This document shows, piece by piece, positions 14,446 through 22,444 of a DNA stretch of 27,228 nucleotides. Location: assembly GCA_900547835.1 (NCBI GenBank), contig URIJ01000007.1:1-27228 (forward strand). Direction: 5' to 3'. The DNA comes from an uncultured Collinsella sp. Lineage in GTDB: Bacteria > Actinomycetota > Coriobacteriia > Coriobacteriales > Coriobacteriaceae. The notes beneath the pieces were generated by a model. It did no database searches and was not told the DNA's origin. It worked only from the letters and a program-made list of their open reading frames with translations. How positions within the stretch are numbered: position 1 is the first letter of the stretch; each line of letters opens with the position of its first letter. The position numbers were made by a program, and so were the translations under genes.

Positions 14446-15732
14446 ATGTCGGTCGATATAGCCACGTATGTCCACGATCTTGCCGTTGCCGCCAAGGCAG
14501 CGTCGGCCTCACTTGCCACGGCGAGCGATGAGCAGCGCCAGGAGGCCGTGCGCGCCATGGCCGCAGCACTGCGCAACGGTGTCGACTCCATCGTCGCCGC
14601 CAACGAGCTCGATATGTCCGCCGCGCGCGATGCGGGCACCTCGGCCGGACTGCTCGATCGCCTGCTGCTGACGCCCGAGCGCGTCGAGGGCATGGCCGCC
14701 GGCCTGGAAAAGCTCGCCGAGCTGCCCGATCCCGTGGGCCGCGTGCTCGACCACCGCGTGCTTGCAAGCGGCGTGGACCTGACCCGTGTGAGTGTGCCGC
14801 TGGGCCTGGTCGCTATGGTCTACGAGGCGCGCCCCAACGTGACGGCCGACGCCGCAGGCATCTGCATCCGTACCGGCAACGCCTGCATTCTGCGCGGCGG
14901 CTCGCTGGCCTATCACTCGTGTGCCATGATTTCTGAGCTGCTGGCCGATGCGCTCGAGGCCAAGGGTTTCCCGCGCGAGGCCGTGTCGATGATCGAGTCC
15001 ACCGACCGCGAGGCCACTGGCGAGCTCATGAAGCTCCGCGGCGTTGTCGACGTACTCATTCCGCGCGGCGGTGCAGGCCTGATCCAGCGCTGCGTGCGCG
15101 AGTCGCTTGTGCCGGTGATCGAGACGGGCACGGGCAACTGCCACATCTACGTGCATGAATCCGCCGACTTTGATAAGGCGCTCAACATTATCGTTAATGC
15201 CAAGACCCAGCGCGTAGGCGTGTGCAATGCCGCCGAGTCGCTGCTGGTCGACCGTGCTGTGGCCGATGCGTTTTTGCCTGCGGTCGTTGCCGTGCTGCAC
15301 GACCACGGCGTGCTCATTCACGGCGACGAGGCCACGTGCGCCGCGTGCGCCGACGCCGGCTTTGTAGAGGGCGATGACTACGTCGCCGCGACTGAGGAGG
15401 ACTGGGGTCGCGAGTACCTGGCGCTCGAGATGAGCGTGAAGGTCGTGGCAAGCGAGGACGAGGCCATCGCACACATCAACCGCTACGGCACGATGCACTC
15501 CGAGGCCATCGTTGCCGAGGATACGGATGCTTGCGAGCGCTTCCTCGATGCTGTCGATGCCTCGGCCGTGTACTCCAACGCCAGCACTCGCTTCACTGAC
15601 GGCGGCGAGTTTGGCCTGGGCGCCGAGATCGGCATCTCGACCCAAAAGCTCCACGCCCGTGGCCCCTTTGCCGCCGAGGCCCTCACCACCTACAAATACA
15701 AGCTCCGCGGCATCGGCCAGGTCCGCCCCTAA
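14446..15732 (+). CDS. proA: Gamma-glutamyl phosphate reductase
   Basis: It reduces gamma-glutamyl phosphate with NADPH to glutamate semialdehyde, the second step of proline synthesis, using the product of ProB. The 428 residues have the aldehyde dehydrogenase fold. The nucleophile is Cys260 within RVGVCNAAESLL. Other family segments are VPLGLVAMVYEARPNVT, the PRGGAGLIQ loop, IETGTGNCHIYV and NASTRFTDGGEFGLGAEIGIST near the C-terminus. The start at 14446 is preceded by AGGAGAAAGGG. Its promoter must lie in the 112-base gap shared with the divergent hydrolase gene; no strong box pair is visible. A family A hairpin follows the stop. Confidence 0.96.
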   Translation: MSVDIATYVHDLAVAAKAASASLATASDEQRQEAVRAMAAALRNGVDSIVAANELDMSAARDAGTSAGLLDRLLLTPERVEGMAAGLEKLAELPDPVGRVLDHRVLASGVDLTRVSVPLGLVAMVYEARPNVTADAAGICIRTGNACILRGGSLAYHSCAMISELLADALEAKGFPREAVSMIESTDREATGELMKLRGVVDVLIPRGGAGLIQRCVRESLVPVIETGTGNCHIYVHESADFDKALNIIVNAKTQRVGVCNAAESLLVDRAVADAFLPAVVAVLHDHGVLIHGDEATCAACADAGFVEGDDYVAATEEDWGREYLALEMSVKVVASEDEAIAHINRYGTMHSEAIVAEDTDACERFLDAVDASAVYSNASTRFTDGGEFGLGAEIGISTQKLHARGPFAAEALTTYKYKLRGIGQVRP

Positions 15733-15746
15733 ACCCCTCGTAAACG

Positions 15747-15787
15747 AAAACCGCCACAAAGGTGCCTGTCCCCTTTGTGGCGGTTTT
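15747..15787. repeat. Family A hairpin repeat, copy 5, with compensated stem change
   Basis: AAAACCGCCACAAAGG (15747-15762) pairs perfectly over 16 bp with 15772-15787 around the loop TGCCTGTCC. Unlike the other copies it has CCGCC paired with GGCGG, that is, a changed base on both arms. It sits between the convergent proA and HD-domain genes and has A/T runs on both sides, so it could stop transcription from either direction. Confidence 0.88.
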
Positions 15788-15802
15788 AGGTGGCGTGGGC
15801 GG

Positions 15803-16402
15803 TTAGGCCTGGAAGGTATCGCGGTCGGGGGCGAAGGACTGCATGGCCGCGATGGTGCGGTCAAAGAGCTCGGGGAGCTCCCAGCCCAACATCTCGGCGC
15901 CCTGCGAAATCACGTCGCGCGAGCAGCCGGCGGCAAAGCGCTTGTCCTTGAACTTCTTCTTGAGCGACTTGGTCGTAAAGTCCATAACGCTCTTGCTCGG
16001 GCGCATGATGACTGCAGCGCCGATCAGGCCGGTGAGCTCATCGCAGGCAAACAGGATCTTTTCCATCTGCAGCTCGGGTTTGGGCAGCGAGGTGTTGAAG
16101 TCGGACGTGTGCGTCTGGATGGCGCGAATGAGCTCGGGAGACGCACCTTCGCCCTCAAGAATCTCGGCAGCATAGATGGTGTGGTTCATGGGGTCGTCCT
16201 CATGCTCCTCCCAATCCAGGTCGTGCAGCAGACCGACGGTGCCCCAAAACTCCTCGTTCTCGGGGTCGAACTCGCGCGCAAAGTAGCGCATAGTGCCCTC
16301 GACCGTCTCGCCATGGGTGATGTGGAACGGGTCCTTGTTGTGCTCGTTGAGCAGTTCGAACGCGCGGTCGCGGGTGATTCCGGCGGTAAGCGGCTCTGAC
16401 AT
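15803..16402 (-). CDS. HD-domain protein (putative metal-dependent phosphohydrolase)
   Basis: A 199-residue protein with an HD-type metal site. His30 (ITHGETV) and the pair His60-Asp61 (LLHDLDWEEH) are the clearest ligands, and further His/Asp residues follow around 67-76 and in IQTHTSD near 97. Family members act on nucleotides or other phosphate esters; the substrate here cannot be told. The start at 16402 has AAGGAGT 8 bases upstream. On the minus strand TTGTTC (16455-16450) and TATCGA (16433-16428), 16 bases apart, are a weak promoter candidate next to the family A repeat that separates it from the CarD-like gene. A role shared with CarD is not indicated. Confidence 0.82.
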   Translation of the reverse strand: MSEPLTAGITRDRAFELLNEHNKDPFHITHGETVEGTMRYFAREFDPENEEFWGTVGLLHDLDWEEHEDDPMNHTIYAAEILEGEGASPELIRAIQTHTSDFNTSLPKPELQMEKILFACDELTGLIGAAVIMRPSKSVMDFTTKSLKKKFKDKRFAAGCSRDVISQGAEMLGWELPELFDRTIAAMQSFAPDRDTFQA

Positions 16403-16456
16403 AACAGACTCCTTGTGCTCGTGGGTATCGATAAGAATGAATACTACTAGAACAAG

Positions 16457-16497
16457 AAAACCACCACAAAGGTGCCTGTCCCCTTTGTGGTGGTTTT
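16457..16497. repeat. Family A hairpin repeat, copy 6 (terminator-like)
   Basis: AAAACCACCACAAAGG (16457-16472) pairs perfectly with 16482-16497 around the loop TGCCTGTCC. It lies 14 bases past the stop of the minus-strand CarD-like gene, with runs of A and T outside the stem on both strands. Confidence 0.88.
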
Positions 16498-16510
16498 TGG
16501 CGCGGATGGG

Positions 16511-16996
16511 TTAGTTGAGGGCGGCTTGGGCTAGGCGGGCTTCGGCGGCCTCCTCGGTGACGCCCAAGGCCACGGCGAACTCCTCGATGGAGCGGCGTTT
16601 GGCCTCCTTGAGTACGCGCATGTAGTAGGAGCTGGGTTTTTTATCAGCTTCCTCGGCCTGGCGAATGCGGTGCATCATGGTCTTTGCCACGCGGACCGTC
16701 TCGGGCGCGCCCAGCTTGAGCTGCTGCTTAAAGTGTGTCTCCTCAAGCGAGCTGTTGCGCTCGGTAAAGGTGTCGCACTCCAGCTCGTCATAGTGGCTCA
16801 GCAGGTGCTCGGCATCTTGCTGAGAGATGGCGGCGTGCAGACGGTCGGCCTGCGCCACGGGGTACATGAGGATCGTCTGCGCATGTCCCTGCTTGGTCTC
16901 GAGCAGTAGCATGGGCTGCGGTGTGTCGTCCCTAAAACCGACGACGGTGCAGACTCCCTGACCCGGATGAATGACGTGTTGACCGATTGAGAACAT
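16511..16996 (-). CDS. CarD/CdnL-family transcriptional regulator
   Basis: CarD proteins bind the RNA polymerase beta subunit through an N-terminal Tudor-like domain and stabilise open promoter complexes. The N-terminal domain (about 1-60) starts FSIGQHVIHPGQGVCTVVGF, typical of the family. The rest is helical, with RRSIEEFAVALGVTEE near the C-terminus matching the DNA-contacting part. The 161 residues are normal. The start at 16996 has TTGGAGG 6 bases upstream. The C-terminal half is somewhat divergent, so an essential housekeeping CarD and a paralogue cannot be told apart here. The HD-domain gene follows on the same strand after a family A hairpin. Confidence 0.87.
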   Translation of the reverse strand: MFSIGQHVIHPGQGVCTVVGFRDDTPQPMLLLETKQGHAQTILMYPVAQADRLHAAISQQDAEHLLSHYDELECDTFTERNSSLEETHFKQQLKLGAPETVRVAKTMMHRIRQAEEADKKPSSYYMRVLKEAKRRSIEEFAVALGVTEEAAEARLAQAALN

Positions 16997-17338
16997 GCTA
17001 CCTCCAACTTATACGAATTTACGTATGTCTAGAATAACACGCTGACGTGCGCAAACCCTTACTTTATGCAGGAAAAGCACACAACTCCGATAGGTAAGAG
17101 TATTCGATAACAGGCGCAGCTCATTCACACCTTTATGCATTTTCAACGCCTGCATAATCTGCAGGCAGACTGGCATCTTTGAGTGACTCCATGCAAGCTG
17201 TAGTCAATTTTGTGCATATGCAATATCGATTGGCTTTACCCTGCGACAGTGCCCGTCGCTTGTGATAGAGTGCTACAAACTCTGGCTTTTGCCCTACGAG
17301 TGACCAAGAGCTCGGGGGCTTTAACACAAGGAGGATCT
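16997..17338. other. Divergent intergenic region before argS
   Basis: No gene is seen. It contains a perfect 7-bp hairpin GCCTGCA-TAATC-TGCAGGC (17148-17166), a 10-bp palindrome TGCATATGCA (17213-17222) and a promoter candidate for argS (17241-17269). No T-box features were found. Confidence 0.55.
17241..17269 (+). promoter_or_regulatory. Candidate promoter for argS
   Basis: CTGCGA (17241-17246) and GATAGA (17264-17269) are 17 bases apart, and TGT directly before the -10 gives an extended -10 element. The start of transcription would be about 60 bases before the argS start codon. Confidence 0.45.
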
Positions 17339-19192
17339 ATGCCCGAGAAGATTGAAGAGCTGGTACGCGCTGCGCTTGCTGCGGCCCAGGAGGCCGGCGA
17401 CCTTTCTGCATTTGAACTTGACGATTGCGCTATCGAGCGACCGGCTGACACTTCTCATGGCGAGTGGACCTCCACCATGGCCCTGAAGTCCGCCAAGCTG
17501 GCCCACTGCGCCCCGCGCAAGATCGCCGAGGCCATCGTTGCCCATATGCCCGAGGACCCCGCGATCGAGAAGGTCGAGATCGCAGGCCCCGGCTTCATCA
17601 ACTTCTACCTCTCCGTTGCCGTCAAGAATGCCATCTTTGGCGAGGCTCGCGAGAAGGGTATGGACTTCGCTAAGTCCAACGTCGGTGGCGGCCTGAAGAC
17701 CCAGGTCGAGTTCGTCTCCGCCAACCCCGTCGGCCCCATGCACATCGGTCATGGCCGCTGGGCCGCTCTGGGCGACTCCCTTTGCCGTGTTATGGATCAC
17801 GCCGGTTACGTCATCCAACGTGAGTTCTACATCAACGACCACGGCTCTCAGATGAACACCTTCGGCAACTCCATCAGCACGCGCTATATGCAGCTTGCCG
17901 ACATCATCGCCAAGCAGGGCGTGGATATCGACGAGGCTCACAAGCTGCTGATCGCCGACCGCGACGCCTTTGTTGCCGACGAGAACGACGAGCATCCCGA
18001 GACCCATCCGTATCAGGACAACTTTGCCGAGACCCTGGGCAAGGACTCCTACGGCGGCGACTACATCATCGACGAGGCCGCCGAGTTCTGGCGCACCGAC
18101 GGCGATAAGTGGGTCAACGCTGATCCGCAGGAGCGCATGGAGAGCTTCCGTGAGCGCGGCTACGTAAAGATGGTCGACAACATGCGCGACCTTTGCCATG
18201 CCGTTAACTGCGACTTCGATCGTTGGTTCTCCGAGCGCTCGCTGTATGTGAAGGACACCGAGGGCGAGACCGCCGGCACCTCCGCCGTCGACCGCGCTTT
18301 TGAGAAGCTCGACAAGATGGGCTACCTCTACACCAAGGACGGCGCCCTGTGGTTCCGCTCCACCGACCTGGGCGATGACAAGGACCGCGTCCTGATCAAG
18401 TCCGACGGCGAGTACACCTACTTCGCCTCCGACGTTGCCTATCACTGGGATAAGTTCCAGCGCGTCGACCACGTCATCGACATCTGGGGTGCCGACCACC
18501 ACGGCTACATCGAGCGCGTCCGCTGCGTCTGCGACGCTCTTGGCTATCCCGGCAAGTTTGAGGTTCTGCTGGGCCAGCTCGTCAACCTGCTGCGCAACGG
18601 CAAGCCCGTCCGTATGTCCAAGCGCAAGGGCACCATGGTGACCCTGCAGGAGCTCGTCGACGAGGTCGGCTCCGATGCCGCCCGTTACACGCTCATCTCC
18701 AAGAGCTCCAACCAGATGGTCGACTTCGATATCGAGGCCGTCAAGAAGCGCGACAACTCCAACCCGGTCTATTACGTGCAGTACGCTCACGCCCGCGTGT
18801 GCTCCATCCTGCGCCGTGCCGCCGACGTTACGCCCGAGCAGGCTGACGAGATGGGCATGAAGGCCGTCGCCGCCAAGGCCATCGGTGAGAACGTCGATTA
18901 CTCGCTGCTGACCGACCCGACCGAGCTCGCCCTTTCGCGTAAGCTCAACGAGCTCACCGACCTGATTGCCAGCTGCGCTCGCGACCGCGCCCCGTTCCGT
19001 CTGACGCACTTTGCTGAGGAACTCGCCGGCGACTTCCACAGCTTCTACGCTGCCTGCCAGGTTCTGCCGAGCGAGGGCCGTCCCGTCGACCCCGAGCTTT
19101 CGCGTGCCCGTCTGGCCGCTTGCGACGCCGTCCGCGTGACGCTCGCCCTGGTGCTCACCCTCGTTGGCGTTTCCGCGCCCGAGCAGATGTAA
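17339..19192 (+). CDS. argS: Arginyl-tRNA synthetase
   Basis: A class I synthetase charging tRNA(Arg). The 617 residues carry an N-terminal Arg-tRNA-recognition domain (about 1-110), the catalytic HIGH motif at 135-138 within GPMHIGHGRWAALGD, the KMSKS-equivalent RMSKRKG at 425-431, and a C-terminal DALR anticodon-binding domain (about 500-617). It is somewhat longer than typical ArgS, with the extra sequence in the catalytic domain around residues 190-270. The start at 17339 follows AAGGAGG. Codon use is strongly biased to C-ending codons, more than in neighbours such as the DegV gene, as expected for high expression. A terminator follows the gene, so rho is probably transcribed separately. 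Confidence 0.97.
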   Translation: MPEKIEELVRAALAAAQEAGDLSAFELDDCAIERPADTSHGEWTSTMALKSAKLAHCAPRKIAEAIVAHMPEDPAIEKVEIAGPGFINFYLSVAVKNAIFGEAREKGMDFAKSNVGGGLKTQVEFVSANPVGPMHIGHGRWAALGDSLCRVMDHAGYVIQREFYINDHGSQMNTFGNSISTRYMQLADIIAKQGVDIDEAHKLLIADRDAFVADENDEHPETHPYQDNFAETLGKDSYGGDYIIDEAAEFWRTDGDKWVNADPQERMESFRERGYVKMVDNMRDLCHAVNCDFDRWFSERSLYVKDTEGETAGTSAVDRAFEKLDKMGYLYTKDGALWFRSTDLGDDKDRVLIKSDGEYTYFASDVAYHWDKFQRVDHVIDIWGADHHGYIERVRCVCDALGYPGKFEVLLGQLVNLLRNGKPVRMSKRKGTMVTLQELVDEVGSDAARYTLISKSSNQMVDFDIEAVKKRDNSNPVYYVQYAHARVCSILRRAADVTPEQADEMGMKAVAAKAIGENVDYSLLTDPTELALSRKLNELTDLIASCARDRAPFRLTHFAEELAGDFHSFYAACQVLPSEGRPVDPELSRARLAACDAVRVTLALVLTLVGVSAPEQM

Positions 19193-19237
19193 TCTGCGGG
19201 TCATTTGACCGTACAGACTTGGTTTAACTAAGCCTTG

Positions 19238-19272
19238 AAAGCCCGATCTCCCACGGAGGTCGGGCTTTTTTG
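19238..19272 (+). terminator. Intrinsic terminator of argS
   Basis: AAAGCCCGATCTCC (19238-19251) pairs with GGAGGTCGGGCTTT with one G-U pair around the 3-nt loop CAC, followed by T residues. It begins about 45 bases after the argS stop. Confidence 0.88.
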
Positions 19273-19315
19273 CAAACGCCGACGTATTGACGAATTTGGA
19301 ACTGCTGGAAATACG

Positions 19316-19466
19316 AAACTATGCCGGTTTACTACGATGAATATGAGAAATTCCAACCACGTCAGCTTTTCGCAAAAAAGTGCAGGGCATCTACCTGCGG
19401 TTTTAGTTCAACAAGTTTCGGAGTGGTCGCGGTTGAGCGATTCATCGTAGTAAACCGCCATAGTTT
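19316..19466. mobile_element. MITE-like 151-bp element with 27-bp terminal inverted repeats
   Basis: The ends at 19316-19342 and 19440-19466 are inverted repeats matching at 26 of 27 positions; both contain CGGTTTACTACGATGAAT, and the only difference is C against G at the ninth base. The 97-bp interior has no plausible gene and no strong stem of its own. Size, long terminal repeats and lack of coding capacity fit a non-autonomous miniature element. No target-site duplication is obvious at the edges, and no matching transposase is in the window, so mobility is inferred. Confidence 0.6.
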
Positions 19467-19501
19467 TGGCGGAGGCAGTCAGATTTGTGGGTGTTAAACC
19501 A

Positions 19502-19549
19502 AAGAGTGCCCCTTTTGACTAGTCGTTTAAGAGCGTTCCCAATGACTAA
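19502..19549 (+). repeat. Tandem pair of 21-nt repeat units, family D, copies 2 and 3
   Basis: Units at 19502-19522 and 19529-19549 are separated by 6 bases. They read AAGAGTGCCC then CTTTTGACTAG, and AAGAGCGTTC then CCAATGACTAA. Both resemble the unit at 183-203. They lie directly upstream of the putative rho promoter. Confidence 0.45.
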
Positions 19550-19550
19550 G

Positions 19551-19578
19551 TTGCAGGTGGCGGCGGTTGTGTTACACT
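19551..19578 (+). promoter_or_regulatory. Candidate rho promoter and leader
   Basis: TTGCAG (19551-19556) and TACACT (19573-19578) are 16 bases apart. Transcription from here gives a leader of about 140 bases. The leader contains a CCCTG/CAGGG hairpin (about 19662-19680) and the 10-bp palindrome TGTGATCACA (19684-19693). Rho genes are often autoregulated through their leaders, but nothing here proves it. Confidence 0.45.
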
Positions 19579-19722
19579 AACGCTGCGTATATGACGCAAA
19601 TATCTCGATACAGATCAATGATGTCCGTCGGTATTTGACGGAGCTAGACTGTTTAGCCGCCCTGAAGGTTTATGCAGGGAGCATGTGATCACAGGGCTTG
19701 AAAAGAAAGTTGAGCAAACACT

Positions 19723-22296
19723 GTGTCTGATCAACAGCAAGAAAACGAAATAACGACGACGCAAGCCGCTCCCGCTGCACCGGTTGCGTCGGACCAGGTC
19801 GCGGCGCCCGCGCAAGCCTCGGCTCCTGAGACGCCTAAGGCTGCTTCGACGCCTACGCCTGTAGCGGCTGAGAAGGCCGTGCCTGCAACTGGTGAGGAGG
19901 CTGCTCCGGCAAAGCCCAAGTGTACGCGCCGCACGGCCAAGCCTGCTGCTGACGGCGAGGAGGTCACCAAGCCCAAGCGCCGTACCACGCGCACGACGCG
20001 CGCCAAGCGCACCGTTGCAGCTGACTCCTCGGCGCCGATTTCCGATGAGGTCGCGCAGGCACGTGCGTTGGCGCAGATTAGCGAGGCTCAGGTGGTGCGC
20101 GCCCGCCGTCGTGCTGCCGAGCGCGAGGCCGCGGCTCTGACCGAGCTTGCAGCTCCGTCTGTGCCCGAGACCCCTGCCGCCACCGAGACCCCTGCCGCCG
20201 ACCTGCCGACCGAGAAGCCGGCAACGCGCACACGCCGTCGCACGGCTGTTAAGGCCGAGCAGGTTGCTGAACAGGTAACCCCCGAGTTCACTGACGCTTC
20301 GGTCCGTTCCACGGCAGGGGAGGGCGCATCGCCTGCTGAGCACGCTGCGTCTGTCGAGGCCAGCGAAGTTCCCGTTGTCGATCCGGCTTTGCGCCCGCAC
20401 CGTCGCGGTCGCAAGCCCAAGGCCTTCGTCGAGGCAGAGAAGGCCGCAGCCGCAGCCGCAGCTGCTCGGGATGCTGCGGCGACCGTCGAGTCTGCAACTG
20501 CTGCCGATGCACCCGTTCAGGATGCTACGACTTCCGAGGCCGCTCCCGCCGATGCCGAGCCCGCCGACGTCCGCCCCGGTCGCAGCCGTCGCACTGCTGT
20601 TAAGCGCACGTCCAAGGCTAAGGCTGCCAAGAAGGGTACGTCCGAGGATTCCGACGAGACGACCGCCGATGCATCGACTGATGCCGCCGAGCCCCAAGAC
20701 GTCGAACGGCCTGCGTCCGAGAAGCCCAAGCGCGGTCGTAAGAAGTCCGCTAAGGCCAAGGCGTCCGAGCAGCAGGCTGATGTCGAAGCGCAGGTCGATT
20801 CCGGCGCCGAGGCCAATGACGCCGCTGCGGCCAATGCCGACGCCGCCGCAACCGATGGCGCCGCGCCCGCCGAGGCCGAAGACGGCGCTCGCCCCAACCG
20901 TCGCCAGCACAAGCGCAATGACGACCGCAGCGACCGCAAGGACGAGCGCAACAACGATCGCCGCAACCGTCAGCGCGATCGCAAACAGCGCAATAAGGAG
21001 CGCAATGCCGCTCCGACTGAGCCCACGCTTTCGCGTGAGGAGCTCGCTGCCATGAAGGTCGCCGAACTGCGCGAGAAGGCCAAGGAGTTCGAGATCGAGA
21101 CGACCGGCAAGAAGAAAGCCGAGCTCGTCGAAGAGATCTACGTCACCGCTGCGAAGGCCGAGGGCTTCCGCGATATCAAGGGCATTCTGCAGATTCGCCC
21201 GGACAGCTCCGGCATCATCCACGCCCATGGCTACATGAAGTCCAACGACGACGCCTTCGTGCCCGCCTACCTCATCCGCTCCGCGCGCCTGCGCACGGGC
21301 GACGTCATCGAGGGCTCGCTGCGTCCTTCGCGCGGCGGCGACAAGCGCGCCGGCCTCGCCAAAATCACGACCGTCAACGGTCTGGACCCCGAGCAGATTC
21401 GCAACCGTCCCAAGTTCGGCGACCTCACCCCGGTCTATCCCAACGAGCCGCTGCGCATGGAGCACGGCAAGGACTCCATTACCGGTCGCGCCATCGACAT
21501 CGTGTCGCCGATCGGCAAGGGTCAGCGTGGCCTGATCGTGTCCCCGCCCAAGGCCGGCAAGACCACGATCCTCAAGAAGATCTGCCAGTCTATCTCGATT
21601 AACAACCCCGAGGTGCACCTCATCTGCCTGCTCGTCGACGAGCGCCCCGAAGAGGTCACCGATATGCAGCGTTCCATCAAGGGCGAGGTTGTGGCGTCGA
21701 CCTTCGATATGCCCGCCGACAACCACACTCGCGTGGCAGAGCTCGTCATCGAGCGCGCCAAGCGCATCGTGGAGCTGGGCGGCGATGTCGTGGTGGTGCT
21801 CGACTCCATTACGCGTCTTGCCCGCGCCTACAACTTGGCGGCGCCCGCCTCGGGCCGCATCCTTTCGGGCGGCGTCGATTCGGCGGCCCTGTATCCTCCC
21901 AAGCGCTTCCTGGGCGCAGCCCGTAATATCGAGAACGGTGGCTCGCTCACCATCCTGGCCTCTGCCCTCATCGACACCGGTTCCAAGATGGACGAGGTCA
22001 TCTTCGAGGAGTTCAAGGGTACCGGCAACATGGAGCTTAAGCTCGACCGCGACCTGGCCGACCGCCGCATCTTCCCGGCTATCGACCCCGTTGCCTCCGG
22101 TACGCGCAACGAAGACCTGTTGGTCGACGAGCAGATGCGTCCGTTTGTCTTTGGTCTGCGTCGCATTCTTGCCGGCATGAACAACACCGAGCGCGCAGCC
22201 GCGTCGTTTATCAAGGGTCTTAAGGGCACCAACACCAACCAGGAGTTCCTGGTGCGTTCGGCCAAAAAGCACAGCGACTACGAGCAGACGTTCTAG
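19723..22296 (+). CDS. rho: Transcription termination factor Rho with long N-terminal extension
   Basis: Rho is the hexameric RNA helicase that ends transcription at C-rich untranslated RNA. Residues 436-857 (422 residues) match a complete Rho: the N-terminal helical domain from LSREELAAMKVAEL, the RNA-binding cold-shock-like domain from about 485, the Walker A motif SPPKAGKTT at 607-615, Walker B VVVVLDS near 690-695, and the R-loop region with LYPPKRFLGAARNIE. Residues 1-435 are a low-complexity extension rich in Ala, Pro, Glu, Lys and Arg, with an Arg/Asn/Asp-rich stretch just before the core. Extended Rho proteins are known in Actinomycetota, but this one is long. The GTG start has only a weak A/G-rich site upstream; no better in-frame start is near. 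Confidence 0.96.
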   Translation: MSDQQQENEITTTQAAPAAPVASDQVAAPAQASAPETPKAASTPTPVAAEKAVPATGEEAAPAKPKCTRRTAKPAADGEEVTKPKRRTTRTTRAKRTVAADSSAPISDEVAQARALAQISEAQVVRARRRAAEREAAALTELAAPSVPETPAATETPAADLPTEKPATRTRRRTAVKAEQVAEQVTPEFTDASVRSTAGEGASPAEHAASVEASEVPVVDPALRPHRRGRKPKAFVEAEKAAAAAAAARDAAATVESATAADAPVQDATTSEAAPADAEPADVRPGRSRRTAVKRTSKAKAAKKGTSEDSDETTADASTDAAEPQDVERPASEKPKRGRKKSAKAKASEQQADVEAQVDSGAEANDAAAANADAAATDGAAPAEAEDGARPNRRQHKRNDDRSDRKDERNNDRRNRQRDRKQRNKERNAAPTEPTLSREELAAMKVAELREKAKEFEIETTGKKKAELVEEIYVTAAKAEGFRDIKGILQIRPDSSGIIHAHGYMKSNDDAFVPAYLIRSARLRTGDVIEGSLRPSRGGDKRAGLAKITTVNGLDPEQIRNRPKFGDLTPVYPNEPLRMEHGKDSITGRAIDIVSPIGKGQRGLIVSPPKAGKTTILKKICQSISINNPEVHLICLLVDERPEEVTDMQRSIKGEVVASTFDMPADNHTRVAELVIERAKRIVELGGDVVVVLDSITRLARAYNLAAPASGRILSGGVDSAALYPPKRFLGAARNIENGGSLTILASALIDTGSKMDEVIFEEFKGTGNMELKLDRDLADRRIFPAIDPVASGTRNEDLLVDEQMRPFVFGLRRILAGMNNTERAAASFIKGLKGTNTNQEFLVRSAKKHSDYEQTF

Positions 22297-22333
22297 GTTG
22301 TCATCCACGCGCAGCGATAGTCATCAATGCGAT

Positions 22334-22365
22334 AAAGGGTCGGGGCTTTGAGCCTCGGCCCTTTT
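22334..22365 (+). terminator. Intrinsic terminator of rho
   Basis: AAAGGGTCGGGGCT (22334-22347) pairs with AGCCTCGGCCCTTT (22351-22364), with two G-U pairs and a 3-nt loop, followed by a short T run. It lies 37 bases after the rho stop. Confidence 0.8.
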
Positions 22366-22444
22366 CCATATCGCCGCTCCGCGCTTATTTTTGACCATAA
22401 GACTGGCAAGCAGCAGGTTTCCCGTTTCAATCCGACATCGTCGC

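Noticed and set aside
16997..17338. T-box riboswitch upstream of argS
   Set aside because: No T-box consensus, specifier hairpin or antiterminator pair could be found.
17321..19204. Long minus-strand open frame opposite argS
   Set aside because: It is an antisense shadow of an intact, highly biased argS gene.
19615..22308. 897-residue open frame on the minus strand opposite rho
   Set aside because: It mirrors rho exactly, and its Gly/Leu/Arg-rich repeats follow from the Ala/Pro-rich coding strand. There is no ribosome binding site or domain.
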